A model generated the notes under the pieces. That model did no database searches. It was not told the DNA's origin and was given only the letters and a program-made list of their open reading frames with translations. Positions 12,401 to 22,454 of a stretch of 64,000 nt of DNA are shown piece by piece. The number at the start of each line of letters is the position of its first letter. Positions within the stretch are counted from its first letter, which is position 1. Made by a program: the position numbers and the translations under genes. The DNA is from Utricularia gibba (lineage: Eukaryota > Streptophyta > Magnoliopsida > Lamiales > Lentibulariaceae), in assembly GCA_002189035.1 (NCBI GenBank), contig NEEC01000021.1, forward strand, positions 1,240,001 to 1,304,000, in the 5' to 3' direction.

Positions 12401-12520
12401 CCAAAGTTGTCTGCTAAATGGTACTCTGATTTCCTGAATGGAGATAACTCAAGAATATCATATGTGATAAATGATAAAACAAGCCAAGGAAGAAAAGAAG
12501 GGCTCTCCAACATTGTGTGA
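9472..12520 (+). CDS. Beta-glucosidase copy 4, one-base frameshift in exon 5 and Asn-to-Ser in the NE motif
   Basis: Close duplicate of copy 3. Exons: 9472-9591, 9682-9745, 10316-10365, 10572-10647, 10729-10799, 10900-10987, 11062-11314, 11389-11504, 11588-11808, 11886-12011, 12106-12196, 12274-12520. Every splice site is kept, and each exon except the first and fifth has the same length as in copy 3. Exon 5 is 71 nt rather than 72: a run of five G in copy 3 is four G here (10754-10757), so the frame is lost after LG. The acid/base motif reads TVSEAN instead of TVNEAN (AGT at 11135-11137); that Asn normally contacts the 2-hydroxyl of the bound sugar. The nucleophile motif YIHENG is present. 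Intron 2 is swollen by tandem repeats. The gene is either a very young pseudogene or an active gene with an assembly error at the G run; the Ser change would still matter. Confidence 0.85.
9946..10150 (+). repeat. Degenerate tandem repeats in intron 2 of beta-glucosidase copy 4
   Basis: About four imperfect units follow the pattern TGTTTGGTATGTTTCAGAAT, then ATTAACAATTGATTTTA, then GTATATT. They begin near 9946, 9995, 10030 and 10090. Intron 2 is 570 bp here against 256 bp in copy 3. Confidence 0.6.
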
Positions 12521-12798
12521 GGATATGCCAAACCAAATCAACTTCTGGTGTGCCTTTACATCTTTGCATGCAGGGATTTAGACCCCAAAGTTTCGTGTTT
12601 GTTTACATTATACATTACTGAATTCACACTTGTACACCGTGTATAAATACATTGAAGAAATGAAATCGGGAATGAATGATATACTTCTAGAATGGAGTAT
12701 CCTTGATGCAATAAAGTAAACAATGCCCATCCATTGTTCTGTTCAGCATGATAACAATATCTGAATCCGTTCTAGAAGAATGTACCTTTTCTGTCAAG

Positions 12799-12999
12799 GA
12801 GTGGCTCCGCCTACACGTCTGGGGCATTCTTAGAGTGCTCTGAGATGCTAGGAGGATACAACTCAACCTTCAAGATGAAGTATGTGAACATGGATGAGAT
12901 TTACAGAGTTCTCTGCTAAATGGTATTCTGATTTCTTGAAGAGGAAGAAGTCTGGGGAGTCTTCTGTGGCTGCACAAATCATGGGAGAAAAGTCAGGTT
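12799..12999 (+). pseudogene. Eroded last exon of another beta-glucosidase
   Basis: After an acceptor-like CTGTCAAG the sequence reads, with one frame change at about 12900, as GSAYTSGAFLECSEMLGGYN, then STFKMKYVNMDE, then [20 protein letters not shown]. This is the GH1 C-terminal pattern of the intact copies (GSN..GY..W.f.DClELL.GY...FGL.YVD and FSA.WYSDFL). No upstream exons are recognisable between copy 4 and this point. It is more divergent than copies 3 and 4, so it is an older relic at the right edge of the array. Confidence 0.75.
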
Positions 13000-13153
13000 C
13001 TTCATTTAACATCTTATCTGGGATCACTCCTCGCCATGTACTTTTCTGTAGCTCTGCGTAGTTCCATAAGAAGCTGTTTTGTGTTTGACGCCTACCACGT
13101 TTACCAGAATTTTCTGTTGGTAAGGCGTCAGTGTAACTTCTCATGATGCATTC

Positions 13154-14643
13154 TCAGGCAACAAGCATGGCTTTCTCAGAACTAGGCACCACCACATCTT
13201 CCCTCATGATAGACCTGTACTTGTCTCCAACTTCAGCCCCAGCTTGCACAAATAGTTCAACGACCGCCGGAAGCATTCCGTAGTAACTCTTTAAAGAATC
13301 CACAAGAAGTTGATTATTAAGAGAAGAGACATGCCAGACATATACCGGAGGGACGATGTCATCGAACATTGCCTCCTGCCAAGCATGCTGCCCGTCCCTC
13401 ATCTGGTGCTTGAAAGCTTGGCATTGCCTCACTCTGTGACCCTTTGGTCCTACTTGCACTTCCAAGCAGTAGCCACAAGTTTGCACTTTGTACTTTTCCA
13501 TTAGTTTAATCGTCCCAGCTTGCAGGTTCTCCCAAGCTCGCATTCCCATCTCAGCAAAACCTATTTAAGATGATCGATGTAAAATTTACAACTTCAAAGA
13601 TGAAAACAGAAGAGAACAGATCTTGCTCTCCATAATTCACAAGTTCAAGCACTAAGGAAATACCTTTAACATCTCTAGATTGCAAGTTGAAACACTCTTG
13701 TCTTTTGTTCCAACTTTTAGACATTTCCCAAAATCCATAAGGTTGTATACCATCTCCAGAGGGATCAACTTTCGGATATCTCTTTTCGAAATCAAATGTT
13801 TTTCCTGCTACACGGTATATTGGGAATTCCCGTCTTCTAGTTGGATATTCAGTGATGTCTACGCCAGCCTGAATGCAGAGCTCCAAGATGGCTGGAATCC
13901 GATCAACTTGGAGTCTCTCGTCATGAGATACTGCTCTTCCTAGCCTGTCATACAGATGAAACGACTCTGTTTCTGGAAACAAGTGATCAACACCCCTCTA
14001 ACCCAGGCATGCTCTATATACTTTCCCCCAAAACACATGTTCTGATTTTATGTGGGGGGTTCCCCACATGCACATCTCCACAAACACTGCATTTTTATGG
14101 AGACCCACAGTTAGCTCTGGGTACCAATACGTTCATAAGATCTGAAGCATATGAAAGAATGTATTATCACCTACAGACGAAAATGGGGATGCTCTCAGCT
14201 ACCCTTGTGAGACAAGTCAGCAACTTGGCTCTAGCAGCCATAACCTTGTGAGCAACAGGGATCAGATGTTTCACCAATAGCCCATTTTCTGGAGGTTTTA
14301 GCGTGACTTCCTCCACCAGTCTTCTCTCTCGACTCTCCAATCTTGACTTACGCTTAACTTCGGTAATATGAGTCACCCACGGCTTTTTCTCAAACCTTTT
14401 CAGCTTCCTTGGTAGCTCTCCCAAACCAGTACCTCTAGAATACAAGGCGCCGGCACAAACCCGCAAATCCCCAGAGTTTGACATGGCGACTGTGCTGCGC
14501 CCCCTGTAGAATCCCCAGCACAGGTTCAATAGCAACCGGGATCGACCAACGGGCATTGACGAAGCGAAAAAGCTCGAATTTCGCCGGACTGATTCAGTCA
14601 GGAATTTCATCGAAGGCGTTTCAAGCGAACTCCACAGTATCAT
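13154..14643 (-). CDS. APO3: APO3-like organellar RNA-binding protein (APO family), frame broken twice in exon 2
   Basis: APO proteins are plant-specific, zinc-binding, organelle-targeted RNA-binding proteins; APO1 acts in chloroplast group II intron splicing. Exons in transcript order: 14643-14171, 14086-13664, 13560-13154. Exon 1 carries PPENGLLVKHLIPVAHKV and ends in FVC, which splices to SVCGDVHVG to form the first CxxC. HKIRTC, EHAWVRG and ESFHLYDR follow, then LELCIQAGVDI. Exon 3 carries the second APO domain: VQTCGYCLEVQVGPKGH, QCQAFKHQMRDGQHAWQEA, then YVWHV. Exon 2 needs two extra bases to stay in frame: one G near 14034 (after IRTC) and one in the C run at 13993-13996 (after AWVRG). 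Both are G/C shortenings. The ATG at 14643 is my choice because codons further up begin with TTG; later Met codons are possible starts. Similarity is closest to Arabidopsis APO3 as I remember it. Confidence 0.8.
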
Positions 14644-14973
14644 CGAAGCAGGCGCTGCAAATAGAAACGAAGAGCGTGGTGGGCCCGGCGGCAAGTAGGC
14701 TATAGTAAACAGTTTAATGAGCTTCTATTGAACCCATTATGATGGGCCACGCGGGAAGGCCCATTATCGCGATTCGGAGCTTCTATCAAATATATTTAAA
14801 ATCTAAAATTATATAACATATTTTATCTTAAATTATATAATTAAAATATTAATTCAACTACCAAATGAGTGTAAAAAGTTATCACTTTTCGAGACATGGA
14901 GGAATAAATAGTTATTCTTGGGCTTGTTCAGGGCAGCCTTTGCGCAGGAGTTCAAAGTTGGAAAAACAGCAGA

Positions 14974-15790
14974 TCAATGCTTGTTCTTGGGCTTCTTCAC
15001 AATCATCACAGAGCAGTGTGCATGGTGAGAGCAGTAATCACTTACACTGCCCAGAACAGTCCTGCGCAATACCATCAACAGAAACAGAATCGATCATGGA
15101 GTGCATAAGGGATTTGAGTAAAAAAGGAGGTTCAAGCATTCAAACAATGGTGGTTTCACTGTTTGCTGACAAGTTACTGCAAGATGAAAGGCAAACAAAC
15201 AGCAGATACCTCTTGAGGACTCCATAGCCATGGCTACCAACAACAAGGATAGAGGCTTGTTGACTCTCCACGGCCTGGCAGAGAACATGTCTGGAATCAC
15301 CTTCGATGATCAAATAGACCGCATCATTGACCTGCAACAGAGCATGAAGCTAATCCTTTAATGGGAATTGATCTTGGAGAAGGGTCTAAATCGTTTTACA
15401 GAGTGGTTATTTTTACCGATTTGGCTTCACAAACTGCTCTAGCCTTCTCCAGAACCTTTGCAGCCACCTTCTGCAAATCCTGCTCCACAGCTGGGAGCAG
15501 ATCTGCATTAGCTGCAAATCACATGTGCACAAATGACGATCAAGAAAAGGAAACCATCTGACCACAATCGGAGCCCAATTGAAGTGCAATAAACCCTAAA
15601 TTAAACCAAAAAATCTAACTGTGCAAAAATCCGCGACTAGCGGAGGCTGCCGCCGGCTTCGCGTGCACTACAACAAGCCTGAACGGGGAATTTGCCAGAG
15701 CGGGGGGAACAAGTGATCCAGAGTCCACTCCAAAGCGTAGAAACTGCGGTCGCTATCATCAACGCCCACTACAACCACCGATCTCTCCAT
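14974..15790 (-). CDS. Universal stress protein A-like, four exons, one-base loss in exon 1
   Basis: A small cytosolic nucleotide-binding stress protein of the UspA family. Exons in transcript order: 15790-15620, 15511-15417, 15331-15210, 15061-14974; about 158 residues, the family norm. It starts MERSVVVVGVDDSDRSFYAL, with the usual strand-1 VGVD motif. The ATP-binding pattern G-x2-G-x9-G-S is present across the exon 3/4 junction (GSHGYGVLKR then TVLGSVSDYC), and the C-terminal strand reads CSVMIVKKPKNKH. In exon 1 the frame slips at a run of six G on the + strand (15702-15707): before it the protein reads LDHLF, and one base out of frame it reads FRLVVVHAKPAAAS, the expected second strand. 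Exon 1 is 171 nt, and the downstream phases require 172. Everything else is intact. Confidence 0.85.
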
Positions 15791-17152
15791 AGATTTCTCT
15801 GAAAACCAGAACTGCTTCTGAAACTGCAGCGATTCCGAGCATCTTTATAATGGCGGAAAAAGGTCGAGCCCCTCGTGGAGCACGTCAGCAGCCATCTTTA
15901 TCGTGCGAAGCTCGAAGACGAAAACGCTTCTTCGTCTTCAAAAACAGACGTGAACGCTGCAAATTATTCACCTTCAGTGACCAAAATACCCTTCCTTCCC
16001 GCCAGTTTAGATTTCCTACCCCCATTTGTACTTTCTATTTTGGTATTTACCTTTTTTCCATTTAATAACGCTAAATAATTCTGATTAATAAAATTTATAC
16101 CATTATTATCAAATACAAATAATTTTATTTCAATAATAACATAAATATTCATTATTTTCTTAAGAATATGTAAGGATATAATTTTCAAGAAGAAAAATCA
16201 ATAATCTTAACAATATCTAAAAAAAGCAATAAAGCTTAGTTTATCTTTAAAGATGAACCGTTCATCCTTCTTTCCAGATCACACCACTATTCTGCACTTT
16301 TACCAAATTGCCCACTAAAAATATCGTCATCATTTTATTCACATTTTTATCCTAAAGTTTTTACTCATTAATCTATTTTCCTTATTTAGAGTATATAATA
16401 GGTATGTTCTATAATTTGACACAGTGATTCACATTATGTAAAATATAATTAACTTTAAAATTATATGAATAATTTTAAGATTGTAAAAATGTTTTATGGA
16501 ATTGTATAAATTATATTATAAAATAATATATATATATATTAAATATTAAATTTTTATAATTAATATATTATTTAAGATTTAATAAACTCAATAACTTATT
16601 AAGTTTATCACAAAATATGAATTTAATTTTATTATAAAACAATAAAATATTAATATTTTCAAATACTCAAAAGAGTCACCTTAGTAAATTATTAACACAG
16701 AACAAGATCAATGTCATGTGTGAGATGATTCCAACATTACAAATGCTCGTAAATTGATTTATTGAAGGTCGATTATATATACATTATTTAAATTAATCTC
16801 TTAATTTATCTTATGATAAATAATATATGCTAATAATAAGAAGTGATATTTAACATTGTATATTAAATATTTTAAAAATTTAGCTAATTATATTGAAATA
16901 GATTCACTTAGAAAATATTATTTATTTATTATGAAATAGTTTGATATTTTGAAATATTATTTTTCTATTAAATATATTTATACTTAAAACGTACTATTAA
17001 ACAAAATTCTATAAAAAGACGTGACATAAATTGATAATTTTCGAAATAAATTATTGCAGAGAAATGATGAGAATGAACTGATCACCATCGGCATCCTTCC
17101 TGCCATGGCAACCTGGAGCAGAGTTCAGCATCTCCTCCGCCGTGGACGCTGA
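15791..17152. other. AT-rich spacer between USP and ABCC genes
   Basis: No gene is seen. The first 250 bp would be the promoter and leader of the - strand USP gene. From about 16050 to 17050 it is featureless AT-rich DNA. The last 100 bp is the 3' UTR side of the ABCC gene. Confidence 0.6.
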
Positions 17153-20100
17153 TCACAGCTCTCCAGATCGGTTAGCGTATTCTTCAACGAGGGCGCCGAA
17201 GAGGGACGGCTGCTGCAGAAGCCGCGCCGGTTTATCGAACTCCTTGGCCTTTCCGGCGTCGATGACCAGCACCCTGTTGCAGTCCATCACCGTGGGTATC
17301 CTATGCGCGATGCTTATGATGGTGCAGAGGGCGAACTCCTCGCGGATGATCTTCTGGATCACCCCGTCGGTGTACGAATCGACGGACGCTGTGGCTTCGT
17401 CCATGAAGAGAAGCCTGCTGCGCTTCAGCATCACTCTGCCTAAGCAGAGGAGCTGCCTTTGGCCGACGCTCCAGTTCTCGCCGTTGTCGACAACTGCAAA
17501 AGGAGTAGCGTGTTGGGGTGTTTGCGGTGGAGGGATGGAGGTAGTTGAGATGAATTACCGGCGGAGTCGAGCTTCCCCGGCTTCCCGGAAACTGCGTCTT
17601 TGAGCTGGCAGCGCTCTAGGCTCTTGGGGAAGAAGGATAGGAGAAGAAGAACGTTAAGCATGAGGCTCTTAAACCAGGAAAAAACGAAGAGCTTTCAGAG
17701 GTGATCTGCTACCTTCCATATCTCTTCATCGGAGTAGATCCCCGTGGGGTCGATGTTGCTTCTTATTGTCCCTTCGAAGAGAACAGGTTCCTGGGGAATG
17801 ATTCCGAATCTGGACCGCAGATCATGAAGCCCCAGATGGGAGATGTCCACGCCGTCGATCACTATTTTCCCTCCCGATGGCTCCACCAGCCGGAACAAGA
17901 CCTGGATAAGAGTCGATTTCCCGCCGCCGGTGCGACCCACAATGCCGATCTTCTCGCCGCCGGTAATGCTCAGTGTGATTCCTTTGAGAACCAGGGGAGT
18001 ATCTGGGCGGTACCGAACCTGACATTTGTGAAAGGATTCAGTCAAACCACCGTTAAATTCGATTGCTCCGGTAAGAAATTTCGAATCATCACCTCCACGT
18101 TGTCGAGATCAATGTTTCCATGAGTCGGCCAGTCGGGAGAAGGGAGGCAGTCCTTCTTCCTCCATGCTGCCTCAGAAGGTATCACTGTGAACTGCTTGAT
18201 CCTCTCAACTGAAACCATCCTGTTTTCCATGAGGCAGCTGATGAAGATTGTCCAACACAGGGATGAGTTCAGGGACAAGCCGTACGACAGGGCTAAACCG
18301 ACGTTCTCTGGAAGACAATCAACCAGAAACTTCAGCATCGCTATGGAAAACTAATGAATCAGATTCATTCATGGCTAAAAAACGCACCTGGCTTGATGAT
18401 GCTGCTCGGCAAAACGATCATGAACATAGTAGAAATACAGAGGATGAAGCTTCCGATCAGCTCCAAACGGAATCCCAGCCACTCATTCGCTGCATTGTTG
18501 TGGAAATCCATTCGTATATTCGCGTTCACTCGTTTGATATTGTCGAAGGAGAAGGCTTCCTGCTTCCTGAAACATCTGATGGTCATAACTCCGGTGATGC
18601 TCTCGGAGAAATGATGAATGATCGGCGCTTTCGTGATCGAATCCAAGCGTGTCAATTCACGGGAAGTCGCAAGGTAGTAGCCCTGAGACAACCAGAAGCA
18701 GCATGAGGTTAGTTTCCTGAAAACAGAAAACCAGAAGCAATGGAGCACAGAGAGAGTACCCTGGCCCAGAAATTGAGCCACCCAGTGGAATGAGGAGGAT
18801 AATTGTAGGCCACGAATATTGGCAGGTGATCACGATGATGCTCGCTAGAGAAATCACCATCGCAATCGTTAGATTCATGAAGAAAGGGATCAAGATATCG
18901 ACATTCGTCTGATCATTTGATGCCTGCGGAAAACGAAAGGTGTAAGACTCAGCAACCATCTCCAAGTTTCATGAAGCACAGGGAAGCATGCATCCATGGC
19001 ATTACTTACCCTTGTGAGGATTCTACCAGAAGGCGTGGTGTCAAAGAACGACATGGGAGCATGCAGAATACTCTGAAGTATCTGTCTGAAGAAAATCTGG
19101 GATGTCTTTAACCCCATCAGGGTGATCAGTAAGCTTCTTAGGATGATCAGGACGAAGGCAACCAGAGAGATCAAGGCATATACTTCAATAAACCAGGAAG
19201 GATTGAATGATTCTGCATTTTTCTCAGAGGTTTCATAAGCAAGCCAATAATCACTTAGCATCAGAGTCACTTGCCAGATCACGGAAAGGAACAAAGCTGC
19301 TGCAACACCCCACCAGCCAAACGATTCAGTAGCATATAACTTGTAAACTCTCAGACTCACTTTCCCAGTAGCTCTTTCTTCTTCTTTGATGAGTTTGGAT
19401 TCCTTCTTTGATTTTGATCCGGATCTGGATTCCAAATCCCCTGAGGTGTTGTTTTCTCCATTTTCAGCACCATGCTTGAAAGACTCCTTTTTGGATAAGG
19501 TAGGTGCAGGTTTCGCCTCATTTTTGTTTTCGACATCGACAAGCTCCATGGAAGCTTCATGCGCCAAGACTAAGGATTTGAAATCCATTCCAGAATCCAG
19601 TAACTGATCATACTTCCCAGATTGAACTATCATGCCGTCCCTCATAACCTATTTTGATGATAAAAACATCAGTAACAGAACTTCAGACGCTGTGAATTCT
19701 TACAGAATTATATGAGCATACCAGGATTTGATCAACATTGTGCAGGAAGTCGACTTGATGAGTGACCAAGATGATTGTTTTGCCTCTGAGAGCCCCTCTA
19801 ACACACTCCTGAAAGAAGAAAGAAAGAATAAGAGGTGTGCCATGTTCGAAAACAGTATTCGGCTTTTAAGCACCTTGAAGATCTCAGATCCAGTGTGAGC
19901 ATCAACTGCACTGAATACATCATCAAGGAGATAAATATCACAATCTTGATAAACTGCTCTAGCAAGCTGAATCCTCTGCTTCTGGCCACCACTCATATTG
20001 ATACCACGCTCTCCAATCTCGGTTTGATCTCCGAATTCCATCATTTCCAAGTCTTTCTCCAAGCAGCAGACTCTAACAGCCTTGTTGTATCGATCACGGT

Positions 20101-22378
20101 CCATTGGAAGGCCAAACAGTATGTTCTCCTGTATTGTCCCATTCTGGATCCATGCTGTTTGCGCAACATATGCTGTGCTGCCACACACTCTAATCTGCAA
20201 AAGTAACAAAAGCAAGAACCTTTATACATGATCCAGGTATGATGTTTGTTGTTGCAGGGAAACTGATGATTTGAAAAAATGGTACCTTCCCCTTTGACTT
20301 GTTCATCTCCCAAGAATTGCAGCCAGCAGAGAAGATTTACCAGATCCCACTGTTCCAACAATGGCAGCAAGCTCCCCTTTTCTTATCTCAAAATCCAGAT
20401 TTTTCACAGCTTCATCTCCACCCTCATCATCCCAGCTGAAAGCTGCATCTTTCACTTCCACAGCGATATTCCCATCACAGCCGTGGACACGCTCAACTGA
20501 TGTATCCGCCAACTCCTTGCTGATCATGAACTTGTCCAGTCTTTCAAGAGATATTATAGCTTGGGAAAGTGAGATCATTGCCTGAGGAAAAGTTCTGATT
20601 GGCTCCTGCAGCATCCTTAAGATAGACGTTGTGGTAAAGACAGTTGCAACTGAGAGAGGAAACTTAAGCAAGATAGCCATTCCAAATGTGATAGTACATA
20701 TGACTGCTGGAGTGCTCCAAAAAACCACAATATTTGCTGCCACTGCGTACATAAACTTAGAAAGCCATCCGAATTCGGTTTCGCGAAATGCCTGGATTCT
20801 GTTGTTGAAGTGTTCTTCCCAGGCCTGAAATTTAATAACTCTCATGTAGTTGAGCATCTCATTCACTGCTTTCATTCTAGCATCACGGTTGCTCATGATC
20901 TTGAACTGGAAGTTGTTGTTTCTCTTAGTACGAATAAGCACGAAAACGATAACAAATGCAAGTCCCAACAGTGTTGCAATGGTGGAAGTTCCCAAAAACT
21001 GATAAAGAATCACCAAGGCCACAGCTATCTGCAAGGGCATCAACCACAAGTTATGCAACTGCAGGATCATATCACCAAGCTGTTGAGTATCAACAGCCAT
21101 GTAGTTTACAATCTGCCCGACACCATGATCTTGTCTAGCCGAGCCTGTCAGCCTCAAACCCTTCTGGTATAAAGAAGTAATGAGAACTGATCTGATGCGC
21201 ATTCCCAGTTTCTGTGTATTGAAGTTGAACTGGTGCCCGCTCAGACCTTCAACAAACTTTGCAACTAACAGAATGATCACAAGATAGTATCCTTCATAAG
21301 GAGAAGTCCGCTTTCCTGATGTGAAATCTACAAAACGCTGGATCAATGACGGTCCTACATACATCACACACAGCCTCACTATTGCAAGAAAAGCAGTGAA
21401 AAAAAATTCTTTCCAAAAACATAAGATTAATGTTTTAGCAAGAGGGTGCTTTGCGCTCTCCCCGGGCCAGTTTTTCTGGAAGAGCTCACACAACCCTTCA
21501 GCTCTGTCATTCGGTGAAAGGGAAGGCACATCATCGAGCTCCAGAGGAGATCTGTATCCTTTCTTCAGAAGGGGATCCATCCAAATCCAAAAAGCTTTGG
21601 AAAAGATCGAAGCTGAAGCAAATCCAGTCACATTGGACTCACTTGACATTGTCTCATCCTCATCTTTGCCATTTGAAGCAGTTACTGCTTCGGAGACCTT
21701 GATGACTTGAATCCCTGTCAAGCCCTTAAATGCAGGAATGACAAGAATGGTGGACAAAGCGAAGAATGCCATCATTGCAACATCATCTAAACCCAAACTG
21801 GAACCTACTTCATGGTATAAAATCAAACGTACAAGGCCTGTACCAAAGAAAAATGCTAAAATGCAGAACTCCGCAGTCCAATATAAGCGAAGAACTAAGG
21901 GATGTCTCAAGGCTTTGAATCTCTTCTCATGAGCAACCAACACAACAATCACCGCATGAGAAATAGCTAGCAGCAGCCAACACACGCCATCTATGGTCTT
22001 CCAAGGGAGCTCACCTCTTCTAACAAAAACCAATGCGCACAAAACCGCTGAAGACACTGTCAGAAGCAAGCTGACGATGAAACTGAATTTAAATAGTGCA
22101 TTCGTTTTCACCACAACACTCTTCTCAGCAATCAAAGGGCTGGTAATTTCAGTATCAGAACTGCGACTTGATGCGAATCGAGACAAAAGCCTTTTGCCAG
22201 CTAAAACAAGTAAAGACACCAAGAAAAGAGCATTCACAGCAGACAACAGGACTCTCTGAGGGCAGGGGGAGAGGAAAATGAATCTCAGCCAAAGAAAAGC
22301 ATCTGAAACCGGGTCCCCTAACGGTTCCACCACAGAAGGAGAACACGAAAGTGTGGTAAACCAAGAAGCCGGTGCCAT
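17153..22378 (-). CDS. ABCC4: ABC transporter subfamily C (MRP type), ABCC4/ABCC14-like, ten exons, two one-base losses
   Basis: A full-size MRP-type ATP-driven pump of about 1,508 residues (family about 1,500) for organic anions, conjugates or folate-like substrates, in plasma or vacuolar membrane. Exons in transcript order: 22378-20286, 20194-19874, 19808-19722, 19648-19010, 18923-18760, 18682-18388, 18307-18093, 18018-17713, 17622-17559, 17493-17153. N-terminal and core membrane segments fill exon 1. NBD1 has Walker [10 protein letters not shown], signature MSGGQKQR and Walker [13 protein letters not shown]. The second membrane domain is in exons 4-7. NBD2 has Walker [10 protein letters not shown], signature WSVGQRQ, Walker [13 protein letters not shown] and H-loop IAHRIPTV. 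Two frames slip by one base: at LAAILGE in exon 1 (C run 20309-20311) and at [12 protein letters not shown] in exon 5 (18781-18783). Exon 5 is 164 nt where phase needs 165. Start: ATG at 22378, giving [13 protein letters not shown] as in relatives; upstream in-frame codons have no ATG. Confidence 0.92.
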
Positions 22379-22427
22379 TTTAGCAATCAGCAGGTGCACG
22401 ATCTGGAGCAATCTAACTTCTTCTGCT

Positions 22428-22454
22428 TCAAATATTCAGCAAACTCCCTCCCAT
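22428..22454 (-). other. Short upstream ORF in the ABCC leader
   Basis: An ATG at 22454 opens an eight-codon frame (MGGSLLNI) that ends in TGA at 22428, 49 nt before the main ATG. Whether it lies in the mature leader depends on the unmapped transcription start and on a possible 5' UTR intron ending near TGTCTGCAG. Confidence 0.4.

Noticed and set aside
14009-14086. An additional intron in APO3-like exon 2 to explain the frame change
   Set aside because: The only candidate would be about 49 nt and would remove the conserved HAWVRG segment; two one-base losses fit better.
22379-22411. Eleven-residue N-terminal extension of the ABCC protein
   Set aside because: The upstream codon is TTG, not ATG; MAPASWF at 22378 is the first real Met and fits relatives.
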